DNA of 64,000 nt from Zoroaster sp. YZ-2022 (Eukaryota; Echinodermata; Asteroidea; Forcipulatida; Zoroasteridae): positions 1,922,001-1,986,000 of the forward strand of contig CM055822.1 of the NCBI GenBank assembly GCA_029582265.1, read 5' to 3'. Every line of letters starts with the position of its first letter. The stretch's first letter is position 1. This document shows, one piece after another, positions 43,733 to 52,932 of the stretch. A model generated the notes under the pieces. It was given only the letters and a program-made list of their open reading frames with translations, searched no databases and was not told where the DNA came from. Position numbers and translations under genes: made by a program.

Positions 43733-44182
43733 TTAAATTTTTATATTATAACAGATTTTAGAATTTAGCGCGCCGAAAAAAGTCGCCTCTACAAAAACTT
43801 TTTGAACGCCACGCATTTTAAAACACATTTCGTATTTGAGATGCTGCGTTTCCATTATCGATAAAATGAAATTGTTCATCTCGTTGAGGAGAAGGAATGT
43901 AATAAATTTTGGGTGCGTAATCACGCGTTACTGCGTGCGTAGCAAAACTATTAGTTTTTATAAATTGTGTAAAAATACTGCAGTACGTAGGCGAAACGTT
44001 AAACATGAAAAAAGGTTGTTTAAACGTAGCGTGCCATCCGAGTGTAACGTTATATTTTTCGATGAGAATAGTTCTTTGTAAAATTTCATCTCTATTTAAA
44101 TATCCATGATGTTCGCTAGATGGCGCTCGTGCCACACTACTATATGAAACATCGTTATAAAAAACTCGTTCGCACTCGCCAT
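43733..44182 (-). pseudogene. minor virion-like protein, paralog P2 (two frameshifts)
   Basis: The ATG at 44182 (MASANE) fits its paralog, which also begins MAS after the same upstream element. The frame then slips in a T-run near 44160 and continues through ARAPSSEHHGYLNRDEIL and FFMFNVSPTYCSIFTQF. It slips again at a TTTTAAAA stretch near 43822, ending FFGALNSKICYNIKI at 43735-43733. An alternative start at 44198 opens the middle part but would overlap the upstream gene and lose the MAS start. Together with P1 this is a tandem duplication of a strand-rich protein of about 150-160 residues. Both lesions are in homopolymers, so errors are likely. Confidence 0.55.
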
Positions 44183-44193
44183 ATTTATACAAT
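44176..44193 (-). promoter_or_regulatory. TATA-like element fused to the P2 start codon
   Basis: Minus-strand TTGTATAAATATGGCGAG, matching the P1 element at 14 of its last 15 bases. It overlaps the last codons of the upstream penton-like gene. Confidence 0.6.
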
Positions 44194-44859
44194 TTCAAGA
44201 TTTAAAATAATGGGAAAACCGTGATTATTTATATCTCTACCTTTTGAATCTTTAATTTGAAAGCTCAACGCGTTAAAAGTACCGACTTTTAATTTTTTAA
44301 ACAATGGACTATTATATTCTTTATACATACTATTTCCAAACGATTGTCCTTGCAAGGGAAAAGCGTTCAAAATGGTAGAAGGTTTGCCATTGTAATAATT
44401 ATCGGTCGTAGAAATTTGATCGCAATGAATATATACAATTTTAAAAGGTAGTACATCAATTTTTTTACTATATTCTCCTACGGTTAGAAATTCATTGTGT
44501 AGTCCGAGTAAATTAGCTAACCCGCTACTAAATTTAATTGATTTATCGCTATCGTTTAACTTTAACGTGTAAACGCTCGTTGATTTATCGATCGTAAACG
44601 TTATCCAAGACTCGTTTTTTGCTATGATATCTATAATTTCATAAATGTTGTAAAGCCCTGGCTCGATAAATTTTACAACATTATCTAATCTCGTTGTACG
44701 ATAGGTTATTCGTTCTTTTTTACCTACGTTATAATATCCTACCCAAATATTTGCGCTAAGTAATGACATTGTGAGAGTACCTTTACGATTATCGATAACG
44801 TTACCTAATTGAATTTCTCCACCGTCTTTCTCAATTTCTAATTCAATGGTATGAAACAT
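44185..44859 (-). CDS. penton-like minor capsid protein (224 aa)
   Basis: The intact frame resembles the single jelly-roll minor capsid (penton) protein of Polintons and adintoviruses. Typical parts are FIEPGLYNIYEIIDII, a central LANLLGLHNEF, then VYIHCDQI, NYYNGKPSTILNAFPLQG, a strand-turn-strand with YNSPLFKKLKVGTFNAL, and a closing NNHGFPIILNLEI. The length is in the usual range. In the particle it would form the five-fold vertices next to the double jelly-roll capsid protein. It is divergent, with 33 bp separating it from the plus-strand gene at 44893. The assignment rests on motif order recognised by eye. Confidence 0.72.
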   Translation of the reverse strand: MFHTIELEIEKDGGEIQLGNVIDNRKGTLTMSLLSANIWVGYYNVGKKERITYRTTRLDNVVKFIEPGLYNIYEIIDIIAKNESWITFTIDKSTSVYTLKLNDSDKSIKFSSGLANLLGLHNEFLTVGEYSKKIDVLPFKIVYIHCDQISTTDNYYNGKPSTILNAFPLQGQSFGNSMYKEYNSPLFKKLKVGTFNALSFQIKDSKGRDINNHGFPIILNLEIV

Positions 44860-44892
44860 TTTAATATTTAAATTTATAAAAAGTTATAATAA

Positions 44893-46181
44893 ATGACGTT
44901 TCCATTAGCATTCGAGAGTAATTTTACGTATCCATACAAGCAATCTGGAAATTTTAAAGCGCCTCCTTTTTTTAACGCCGGCGATTTAACGAGCCTAAAA
45001 ATACACATCAGCGAAACAGAGTCGTTTAGCGCGACGTTCGTTAACGTGTTTTAAAAATATAAGTTACCTCACGTCGTCAGCAATGACGTTGTAAACGATT
45101 GGTACTCTAACCCGCTGAAATTTTATCAAAATCAAATACATTTTGTAACGTATTGCGCTGCGACGAGATGCGGCGTGGGTTATGGTCATTTAAATCATTC
45201 AAATATGATGATTCGTAGTTTTTTTAGATTTCACGTATAATCAAATTAGACGTTTGCTCAAAGAACTTAGCTGCCCTACATCTTCTTCAAATTTTTTTGA
45301 CGCGTTCGCCAACAATATAGACGTGAGCGCTTACAATAGACTATGTGCCGAGTTTCATTTATCGATTAAAGACGATTGGAAACAACGAGTAGATTTAAAT
45401 TCAAACGGTTTGGGAACGGCTTATTATCAAAACATTTACGGTTACATTGAGGTGCCGGGGAAAAACTATGACAATTCAAATTTACAACATAGGCGTGAGA
45501 AAAGGATGGATTTCGATAAAGAAAACATCGATTTAAATTTAGTAAATAGCGTCGACGATATAGGTGGTTCGTACGTCGTCGAATACATTTCTCAATCATC
45601 GCGCGTTGAAATGGCGTGGACAAAGTTTATATTATCTTTAAAGTCGGCTAAAGGTTTTACGGATGTTGGCACGCAACGCATAAACGACTCTATAAGAACT
45701 TATGTGTACGCGTTATTGGGAGCTCAAGCTCGAGTTAAAAGCTCATTTTTTACGAGCGGTACCGGTTTAGACGCGCAGCGTGAATTTATAAATATAACTG
45801 AAGCTGAGATTGATTCTCCAGTAGATTTACAATCTAGCATTCAACGATATCAAGATGTTTTACAAAATGCTCGTTCTCAATTAAACTTTTGTCTCGGAGA
45901 AAATTTATACATGATGCCGAGTGATATGAATTTACGAATAGGTACGTACGCGGGATACAACAATAATATATTGATCGCGACGAGTGATTTATCTCTGGGT
46001 TCAAATTTAGATACAAATTCAGAACCCACTATTCCTCCTATTTTACCTTTACAATCGGCAACAACGGAGTTGGTCGCTAAACACGTGGAAGAATCTACTT
46101 CTACAATAACACACTGCTCTAATTATTGGTTTCACAGTTTTAACCGGACTCGGCGTTATGATTTACGAATTGTTATTTTAG
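44893..46181 (+). pseudogene. conserved Polinton-type protein with CAATRCGVG motif (about 430 codons, three breaks)
   Basis: Begins MTFPLAFESN at 44893. A TAA at 45052-45054 interrupts it, the frame resumes (NDWYSNPLKFYQNQIHF, then YCAATRCGVGYGHLNHSN), shifts near 45237, and runs open through FILSLKSAKGFTDVG, RINDSIRTYVYALLGAQ and YMMPSDMNLRIGTYAGYN. It shifts again near 46110 and closes with a transmembrane helix (TALIIGFTVLTGLGVMIYEL) and TAG at 46179-46181. Proteins with this motif order occur beside capsid genes of many invertebrate Polintons; I know of no defined function. The Cys-Gly-Cys-like motif and the terminal membrane anchor suggest a virion membrane or entry-associated component (inference). 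It overlaps the convergent neighbour by 9 bp. Confidence 0.65.
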
Positions 46182-47562
46182 CGTTTTCTGCATATATGTT
46201 AAAACTAGTACTCCAACTCCAGTTAGTGCTAACCACAAATGTTCCGCTGCGAGCGATACTACTTTTGAAGCTGTTTTAAATAACCAACTTACTATACTAC
46301 CTATAACAGCTGGTAAAGCGGCTAAAGCTTTCGTTGATAGTTTAGCTAATACATTCGCTAAATTTTTTAATGTTTTTTGTATCCACTCTTTTACGCTGCC
46401 GCTAGGTGGTTTTGGAGTTGGAGTTGTTGGTTTTGGAGTTGGTGTTGGTGGAATAGGTTTTGGAGTTGGTGGTATAGGCTTGGGTTTTGGTATAACAGAA
46501 CTTACAACATTACCGAGCGATTCGATGATAAAAGCGATAGTCATACTAAAAGCCGTTAACATAGCAACTATCGTTACGCCTTGTTCTCTAAATAAAGTTC
46601 TAATTCTTTCTCCCAACGTAACGTCTCTTGTTAACATTTTTTGAAACGTTTCTCTAATTCTATTGATTTGACTACGAATAACGTTTTCGTTCTCACTCAC
46701 AGCTTCCAATCTCATTTGTCTTTCATCTTTTTTTTCTAGCAGTAGTTTACGTAGTTTTGACGCTTCATCTTCATCTTCATCGTCTCGATCTCGAGCGCTT
46801 ACGTATTCTTTTTCAAGATTAGATATTTCTTCGTCGAGTTGGTCCAATTTAGCTAAATTTAATACAAGTTGACCTCGAGTTAATCGTAAAGCTCTATCGA
46901 GTCCCAAGATTTCTCGACGTGGAAAATCCGTTTGTGTTTCTCGACGAGAAAAGTTTGATTCTGTTTGAATTTCTTTATCTCTCGTATGCTCTATCACCAC
47001 CATTTCGACAGCTTCTTCTACTTTTTTAGATTTTTCTATAAGTAGTAACGGTGGAGTTGGTAATCTTCTGCCACTGCTTGTTTTAGCTTCTTTTATAACA
47101 TTTTCTATAGCTTTTTCAGTTTCTCCAAATGGCAATAAATCATCTATAGTTAAACCACGTGTCTTGAGTGAACTTAACGAATAAAATCCATCTCCTCTTT
47201 TTTTTAGTTAAACGTATTTCTCTTTCATCTTTTTAAAAATAGAGCACGCTTTTTTTTCTATTATCTAATTTTTCTTCAAAACTATTATAGTCTTTTGTAG
47301 CGTTTCTTTTACCTATACTTTCATAAAAATCATCGGTTGTTAATCTAAGTTGCATATCTCTTAAAGATAAAGGTTCAGCAACTACTTGTGAGTTTCTTTC
47401 TGCTATTCCAGCATCTACCCTTTTTTCACTTTCTTTTCTTTCAAGTTCTAATCTTTCTATACTTTCATCAATATCATCAAAGTCATACTCGTCGCCATCT
47501 TCATCAAGATTTTGCAATAACGGATCTCCCTCCATATAATCGTATTTTCCTCCCGTTGCCAT
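46173..47562 (-). pseudogene. conserved Polinton-type coiled-coil membrane protein, probably one gene in two frames
   Basis: The N-terminal part (47562-47233) starts GGKYDYMEGDPLL and is acidic. After A-runs near 47245 and 47205 the reading shifts and continues as KTRGLTIDDLLPFGET into the long open frame 47135-46173. That part has a coiled coil (LDQLDEEISNLEKEY), an acidic tract, LFREQGVTIVAMLTAF with a first membrane helix, a Pro/Lys linker of repeated PKPIPPTP units, amphipathic helices (EWIQKTLKNLANVLAKL) and a final membrane helix (LWLALTGVGVLVLTYM). Similar proteins are common near the capsid gene of invertebrate Polintons; function unknown. Read together it is about 460 residues. The Pro-rich linker between two membrane segments suggests a structural membrane protein of the particle. 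Confidence 0.6.
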
Positions 47563-47569
47563 TTTATAA

Positions 47570-48001
47570 TTACTTTTTATCTTTTTTTAATAATTTATAA
47601 CTCACGTAGCCTACTATACTCATGCCGATCAAAATTAAAACAATCTCTCGCGTTTTTTGTTCTTCGCTAGGAATGTAAAAATCTTCTAGTTGCGGTTCGT
47701 CGCGTAAATTTAGCGGTAATGTCGCAAATTCACCCGTTACCCGCGAATATTCATTCATCGCATCATCAATATTGTTGAATGTTCTTACCGCGCTCGATTC
47801 TTTTTGTATTTTTTCGTTTAAATAATCTAGATATTTTAATCGCTCTTTCGAGTATTCATCTCTGGCTTTCGAAAGTCGTTCCATCGCTAAATCATGTCTT
47901 TTTTGTTCTTCTCTTCCACCTCCACTAAACAAAAAATTCGATCCAGTAAACGCTAACGCGTTGACTAACGCGCCTCCAACCATCATCGCTATAGACACCA
48001 T
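47570..48001 (-). CDS. conserved Polinton-type membrane protein (143 aa)
   Basis: The intact frame starts MVSIAMMVGGALVNALAF, an amphipathic, Gly/Ala-rich N-terminus followed by SNFLFSGG. A charged helix (RHDLAMERLSKARDEYSKER), a linker with LRDEPQLEDFYIPSEEQK, and a C-terminal transmembrane helix (IVLILIGMSIVGYVSYKLL) complete it. The layout is typical of a conserved protein adjacent to the capsid gene in many invertebrate Polintons; no function is established to my knowledge. It is divergent from the major capsid gene, with only 46 bp between their starts, so the two probably share one bidirectional control region. Confidence 0.65.
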   Translation of the reverse strand: MVSIAMMVGGALVNALAFTGSNFLFSGGGREEQKRHDLAMERLSKARDEYSKERLKYLDYLNEKIQKESSAVRTFNNIDDAMNEYSRVTGEFATLPLNLRDEPQLEDFYIPSEEQKTREIVLILIGMSIVGYVSYKLLKKDKK

Positions 48002-48036
48002 TTTATTTTAAAAAAGATAAAAAATTATTATGTTTG

Positions 48037-48052
48037 TTACTATAAATATGGC
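48037..48052 (+). promoter_or_regulatory. TATA-like element fused to the capsid start codon
   Basis: TTACTATAAATATGGC, identical over 15 bases to the element at P1 on the other strand. It favours the second ATG (48048, MANNTYGD) over the upstream in-frame ATG at 48030. Confidence 0.65.
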
Positions 48053-49325
48053 AAATAATACGTACGGAGATGTGTTGGATCCATACAGAAGATTACGAGA
48101 ACCTAGAGGTGTAAAAGGTATACGCCAAAAAGTCGTCATTACAAACAATCCGAGCACCATTACCGAAAATCAATTGTTGACGGTTCGTTTTCCAAATTTA
48201 GGAATGAATGACGTCATCGTTCCGAATACATCGCGATTAGCTTTTAACATAGAACTCGTTAGCTCGGACGATGAAAATAGAACGTTGGTGCAAAACATCG
48301 GTAGAGCCATCGTAAAACATATAATTATTAAAATGGAAGGAAATGAAATATTCAGTTTAGACGATGCGGATGTGTTCAATTGTTACAAGGACGAATGGTT
48401 AACGAAAGATCAACGCGAAAATTTAGCTTATCAAGGAATCGAAGATGCAAACGTGACAAAATTAAGAATAGACGCTGGCGATAAGGTTCCCGCGGGCAAT
48501 GGAGGAAAAGATAAGGCCATCGCGGACACGTATAAAAATAGGTATTACATTCCGCTGGATGTTGAATTGTTGACCGATCATCAACCTTACTATCAGTCGG
48601 GCATCGGAGATCGATTGACTTACGAACTCGTGTTTAATAAATTTTCTAGCGTGATTAAAAGCACCGGCGATGACGCGAAATATATCATAAGCGGAATTTC
48701 TTTAGAATTTGAGGTCGTTCATATGCCGGAACTCGCTCGAACGATTAAAAATCAATATAACTCTCGGTTGAGTATATTGTTTGATCGCGTACTGAGACAG
48801 AGCGTGACTCCGTTCAACAAAAAAGATACAATGTGGAATATACATTTAAATACACCAGCAAAAAGTATGAAAGGAATATTGTTTTTATTTAGAGAACCCA
48901 ACGTACAACAAAGCAACAAGTTTTATAATCCGAAAATAAACAAAGTTTCGATCACGATTGAAGGCGTTCCCAATCAACTGTACGCGCATGGGATGAAAAG
49001 GTATCAACAATGGGAAGAGATTTCAAAATATTTCGGCGATTCCAACAAGCAACACGCTATACAAGTTGCGCAAGCTCTAAATTTATCAAACGTTAAACTA
49101 GGGAATTATTTACTAAATCGATACGGTTTATTTTTAGATTTAAGAACCAGTACCGACAATAAAATACACGGAAGCGGAAGACGAGTACAAAACTTGAGCG
49201 AAGGAATTACCATTCAAACTGAAAAAGAAGCGGAAAATGCGGGTGAACTAAACATGTATACTTTTATTATCATGGACGCGCAACTAAACATAAGAAACTC
49301 GCGTTTTGAATCCGTTGATTATTAG
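48048..49325 (+). CDS. major capsid protein, Polinton/adintovirus double jelly-roll type (425 aa)
   Basis: The intact frame forms the hexon-like capsomer of the icosahedral shell. Features shared with Polinton/adintovirus capsid proteins: an early VVITNNPSTITENQLLTVRF strand pair, NTSRLAFNIELVSSDD, the hydrophilic loop with DVFNCYKDEWLTKDQRENL, RYYIPLDVELLTDHQPYY at the first/second barrel transition, LEFEVVHMPELARTI, and the C-terminal block with GSGRRVQNLSEGITI and LNMYTFIIMDAQLNI. The length is somewhat short for the family but all regions are present. The start is chosen at 48048 because of the fused TATA-like element; an in-frame ATG six codons upstream is the alternative. It is followed 18 bp later by the packaging ATPase on the same strand. 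Confidence 0.85.
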   Translation: MANNTYGDVLDPYRRLREPRGVKGIRQKVVITNNPSTITENQLLTVRFPNLGMNDVIVPNTSRLAFNIELVSSDDENRTLVQNIGRAIVKHIIIKMEGNEIFSLDDADVFNCYKDEWLTKDQRENLAYQGIEDANVTKLRIDAGDKVPAGNGGKDKAIADTYKNRYYIPLDVELLTDHQPYYQSGIGDRLTYELVFNKFSSVIKSTGDDAKYIISGISLEFEVVHMPELARTIKNQYNSRLSILFDRVLRQSVTPFNKKDTMWNIHLNTPAKSMKGILFLFREPNVQQSNKFYNPKINKVSITIEGVPNQLYAHGMKRYQQWEEISKYFGDSNKQHAIQVAQALNLSNVKLGNYLLNRYGLFLDLRTSTDNKIHGSGRRVQNLSEGITIQTEKEAENAGELNMYTFIIMDAQLNIRNSRFESVDY

Positions 49326-49343
49326 TACTAATATTAAAAGAAA

Positions 49344-49964
49344 ATGTTACCTAAATATCCACACGCCGCGTTAATTTGCGGACAAACGGGATGCGGAAAA
49401 ACTGAATTTGTTTTAAACTTGTTGCAAAAAGAATATTTAAAACATTTTGAAAGGATCGTTATATTATGTCCTACTATCGGTGACAACGAAACTTATCAAA
49501 ATAGAAAATGGATTTGGAACGACGGGCGAGTACTCGTTGACGATTTAAAAGATTATACGTTAAACAAAGCGATAGAAATATATAGCGAGGTTCTCAAAGG
49601 ATATGAGACGTTGTTTATCATCGATGATTGTAGCGCTAGTAAACAGTTGCATTATAAAAAATACAACGAGAACAATAAATGTATGATCACACAATTGGCT
49701 TTTAGCGGAAGGCACGTTAAACACAGTTGTTGGATTCTTTCTCAAAAATATAATAGCGTATTAAAAGATTTTAGAGAACAACTCAAATGGGTGTGTTTGT
49801 TTTATTGTAAAGATAGAGACTCGTATGAAAATTGTTTGAGAGAAAATGATGTCATACCAACGAAAGAGTTGAGAATGGAAATTCATGAAAAATTAAAACA
49901 AGTTAAACACCGTAAATTAATTTTAAAAACAGATCAACCTACCGGTTATGAAATACGTGACTAG
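49344..49964 (+). CDS. DNA-packaging ATPase (FtsK/HerA-type, A32-like; 206 aa)
   Basis: The intact frame has a Walker A motif GQTGCGKT (residues 13-20), a Walker B motif FIIDDCSA (91-98), and the downstream FSGRHVKHSCWILSQKY (120-135) that carries the sensor region in viral packaging ATPases. Such ATPases pump the genome into preformed capsids and are a core gene of Polintons, adintoviruses and large DNA viruses. It lies 18 bp behind the capsid gene. Its TAG stop falls inside the first partial unit of the tandem array that follows (ACTAGGTCGTTG), so the array begins with no spacer after the coding region. Confidence 0.9.
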   Translation: MLPKYPHAALICGQTGCGKTEFVLNLLQKEYLKHFERIVILCPTIGDNETYQNRKWIWNDGRVLVDDLKDYTLNKAIEIYSEVLKGYETLFIIDDCSASKQLHYKKYNENNKCMITQLAFSGRHVKHSCWILSQKYNSVLKDFREQLKWVCLFYCKDRDSYENCLRENDVIPTKELRMEIHEKLKQVKHRKLILKTDQPTGYEIRD

Positions 49965-50650
49965 GTCGTTGCTCATAGGAATCATAGGTTACCCATAGGT
50001 TGAGAGCAATTACCCATAGGTCGTTGAGCAATTACCACTAGGTTGAGAGCAATTACCACTAGGTGGTTGAGCAACTACCCATAGGTTGAGAGCAATTACC
50101 CATAGGTTGAGAGCAATTACCCATAGGTCGTTGAGCAATTACCACTAGGTCGTTGAGCAATTACCCATAGGTTGAGAGCAATTACCCATAGGTCGTTGAG
50201 CAATTACCCATAGGTTGAGATCAATTACCCATAGGTTGAGAGCAATTACCCATAGGTCGTTGAGCAATTACCCATAGGTTGAGAGCAATTACCACTAGGT
50301 CGTTGAGCAATTACCCATAGGTTGAGAGCAATTACCCATAGGTTGAGAGCAATTACCCATAGATCGTTGAGCAATTACCACTAGGTCGTTGAGCAATTAC
50401 CCATAGGTTGAGAGCAATTACCCATAGGTCGTTGAGCAATTACCCATATGTTGAGATCAATTACCCATAGGTTGAGAGCAATTACCCATAGGTCGTTGAG
50501 CAATTACCACTAGGTTGAGAGCAATTACCCATAGGTCGTTGAGCAATTACCCATAGGTTGAGAGCAATTACCACTAGGTCGTTGAGCAATTACCCATAGG
50601 TTGAGAGCAATTACCCATAGGTTGAGAGCAATTACCCATAGGTTACTTAA
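49959..50650. repeat. tandem array of 21/22-bp units in viral segment R
   Basis: About thirty head-to-tail units of two interleaved types: CCATAGGTTGAGAGCAATTA (type 1) and CCATAGGTCGTTGAGCAATT (type 2), each with a variant in which CCCATAGG is replaced by CCACTAGG. Types alternate irregularly, singly or as runs of two or three type 1. The array closes with ATAGGTTACTTAACAATTGC, which contains the core word of the 11-bp repeat at 2-101. It separates the ATPase from a small ORF. A replication origin, packaging signal or recombination zone are possible roles. Confidence 0.95.
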
Positions 50651-50684
50651 CAATTGCTTGTATAATTATAAAACACTTTAATAA

Positions 50685-50891
50685 ATGCCACTCACGTTAT
50701 TAATAGACGCTAACGAAACCGAGTTAAACAACATATTGTTGTTTAAACAAAAGCAACGAGCTTCTGATTGGTTTTTATATTTTTTTTTTAATTTAACAGA
50801 TTTTTCTATAAACACTTATAATAAATGGAAGAAGTTGCTAAAAGACCCCCATCTACCATACTACTCCTTGGACAAATTATTTTCTAATTGA
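50685..50891 (+). CDS. start of a viral gene cut at the host junction
   Basis: After the array, TATAATTATAAAACACTTTA leads to an ATG and 68 codons. The first 30 residues (LLIDANETELNNILLFKQKQ) look viral in codon use; the rest is a T-rich, aromatic stretch. A second ATG at 50825 opens 20 codons beginning MEEVAKR, like the MEEVDKIL start of the broken gene at 342 in segment L. The position after a tandem array also matches segment L. Viral sequence seems to end by about 50890, so either gene is truncated. Not a functional gene as it stands. Confidence 0.35.
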   Translation: MPLTLLIDANETELNNILLFKQKQRASDWFLYFFFNLTDFSINTYNKWKKLLKDPHLPYYSLDKLFSN

Positions 50892-52410
50892 AGAGAAGAT
50901 TGATATATACCATCATAGCTTACTCCAAGCATCAAGTAATTAGTTAAATTCGCGTTTGTTTTAAATTTATTAAGGCCTATTTATTTATTATTTTTGACTA
51001 ATTCTACACCCTACCTTAAAGTTGTAGTTACAAGTTATCGCCAGCAATTGAGAAGTTATACAAGTTCACCCACAGCCGAAAATACCTTGTCCGGAGAGAT
51101 TACTTCCATCCCATGACTTGAGCTTATAATGGTGGCAAATAAAATGTACTCAGTTTATAACAGTAATACTACAAATTGACAAAGTATGGGTGGCCATTAA
51201 TGCAAAACTAAACAACAATTCAAAATGTTTTAAAAGTAGGCCTACTAGGCAATTATTGAAGAAACTGTGATAAACCAACAGACACAACCAAAAGAAAATG
51301 AAGAAACATCCCTCTTAAAACACGAAGGACTTTAAAACAATGTTACAATTTGGGTACAATCTGTTACCAACAATGTTTGAAATTTGTGCTCATTGATGGC
51401 CGCCCATACAAAATGGCGCTCAATGCGTATATGCGCTCAATGTATATGCGCCAATTTGTGTTGGGAAGCTTATTCCACAAAAGGGCGCATTCAACTGGAA
51501 CGCTGTGTGCATATTGTTATGTGTTCATTTTTTATAAACAACTGAATACGTTGCCGTGACCCTGTACAACAGTACTATAATTACGTCAGAAAAATGTACA
51601 ACAGAAGTTGTTTTTGGTTTTCTGAGGGGAATTACCATGCGCAAAGAGAGTGTCGTAATTGCTCCTTAAATGGACAATCACGACCAACAGGGTTTGAGTA
51701 ACTCAGTGACTGAAAATAATACCCCACATGATGAGGTCATATTACCGTTGCTGCTCATTGTATAAATGAGCCAGTATTTTTCAGTCACTGGTGGGTTCAT
51801 ATTTAGGTCACCGATTCCATGCCCTGTTTAAAGTCTGCTGTTGAAAGTCATTATATACACTATTGGTAATCTCGAAAAACATAAATGATTACAGTTTTAC
51901 ATCAAACTTACATGGTGTAACATTTCTGATGTTATCAAACATCCTTTGAAAACGTTCTATCGTTTTAGTAAAATTAGTAAAATTATTTCCAAATGTTTGA
52001 TATTCATGGAGACAGAAATTCCACATTGGAATGACTAATACAAACAATCTTAATCTTTTGTACCATTACCATCTCATAAACTCTGTTTCTATCACTGTTC
52101 AAACACCTCCTTTAAAAATAATTATTATTAATTCTAAATATGGCATTATTGCACGACTGAATACGTTGTCTGTAAAGAATGCTAAAATATGACTGAGAGA
52201 AATGAACAATAGATGTTGATTTGGGTCTTCTGTGGGGAATCACCTTGCTTTTCCGACGAAGGACAATGAATTACAATAGATTTGTCCGAACAGAAGTTGT
52301 TAACTGGTTTTCTGAGGGGACTCACCGTGAGTTTTCAAACCCAACAAAGGTCAAATGAACAAAGAACCGCAACTTATATAATATTGTTAAGCTAAAAAAG
52401 AAAAAAAAAG
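50892..52410. other. host DNA right of segment R, no gene seen
   Basis: Contains one copy of the palindromic MITE (51664-51850). No terminal repeat or target-site duplication could be matched at the virus-host junction. Two shorter blocks with GTTTTCTGAGGGGA (51616 and 52308) form a local repeat. Confidence 0.45.
51664..51850. repeat. palindromic MITE, copy 1
   Basis: TTAAATGGACAATCACGACC at the left, CCGATTCCATGCCCTGTTTA at the right, with CCCCACATGATGAGGTCATA inside. The same parts occur at 54482-54699 and 57212-57419. This copy has an altered left arm. Confidence 0.6.
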
Positions 52411-52514
52411 TTCTTCTTCTTCTTCTTCTTCTTCTTCTTCTTCTTCTTCTTCTTCTTCTTCTTCTTCTTCTTCTTCTTCTTCTTCTTCTTCTTCTTCTTC
52501 TTCTTCTTCTTCTT
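52411..52514. repeat. (TTC)n microsatellite
   Basis: About 35 TTC units without interruption, just upstream of the sulfotransferase exon. Confidence 0.97.
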
Positions 52515-52932
52515 GCCCCCGCCCTCCCCCAATCGTAGCAAGAAATCGACTTTGGAATAAATAAATGGAGTCTTGACTTGGACTGAAAAATATAAACTTG
52601 TGAGTTGTGTCTTTACTAAGACTCAGAATGACCTGTGACTTTACTTGAATTCAAATTACTTGGCTACTACGAGCGGGGGGTTTTCGTCGAGCGATCATAC
52701 ACTGATGATAATCCATTTCAGATAAGAATTTTGAATCGCCTCTTTTCTCTCAAATGACAACATGTCAGGTGACACCAATGCCATCTTAAAACACAGTAAG
52801 CTTCAAAAAAATAATTCACTATTCTTTTCGTGTGATTGCCGATGTTGTACACCCTTTTAATAATAACATTATTTTTCAACAAGAACAAAAACTGAAATTG
52901 TATTTATTTTAATTTGTTTTATTTTCATGCAG

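Noticed and set aside
49959..50650. CRISPR array
   Set aside because: Units are contiguous with no unique spacers, and the context is a eukaryotic virus.
40933..50890. Adenain-type maturation protease in segment R
   Set aside because: No ORF shows a His/Asp/Cys protease pattern; it may lie in the gap or be lost.
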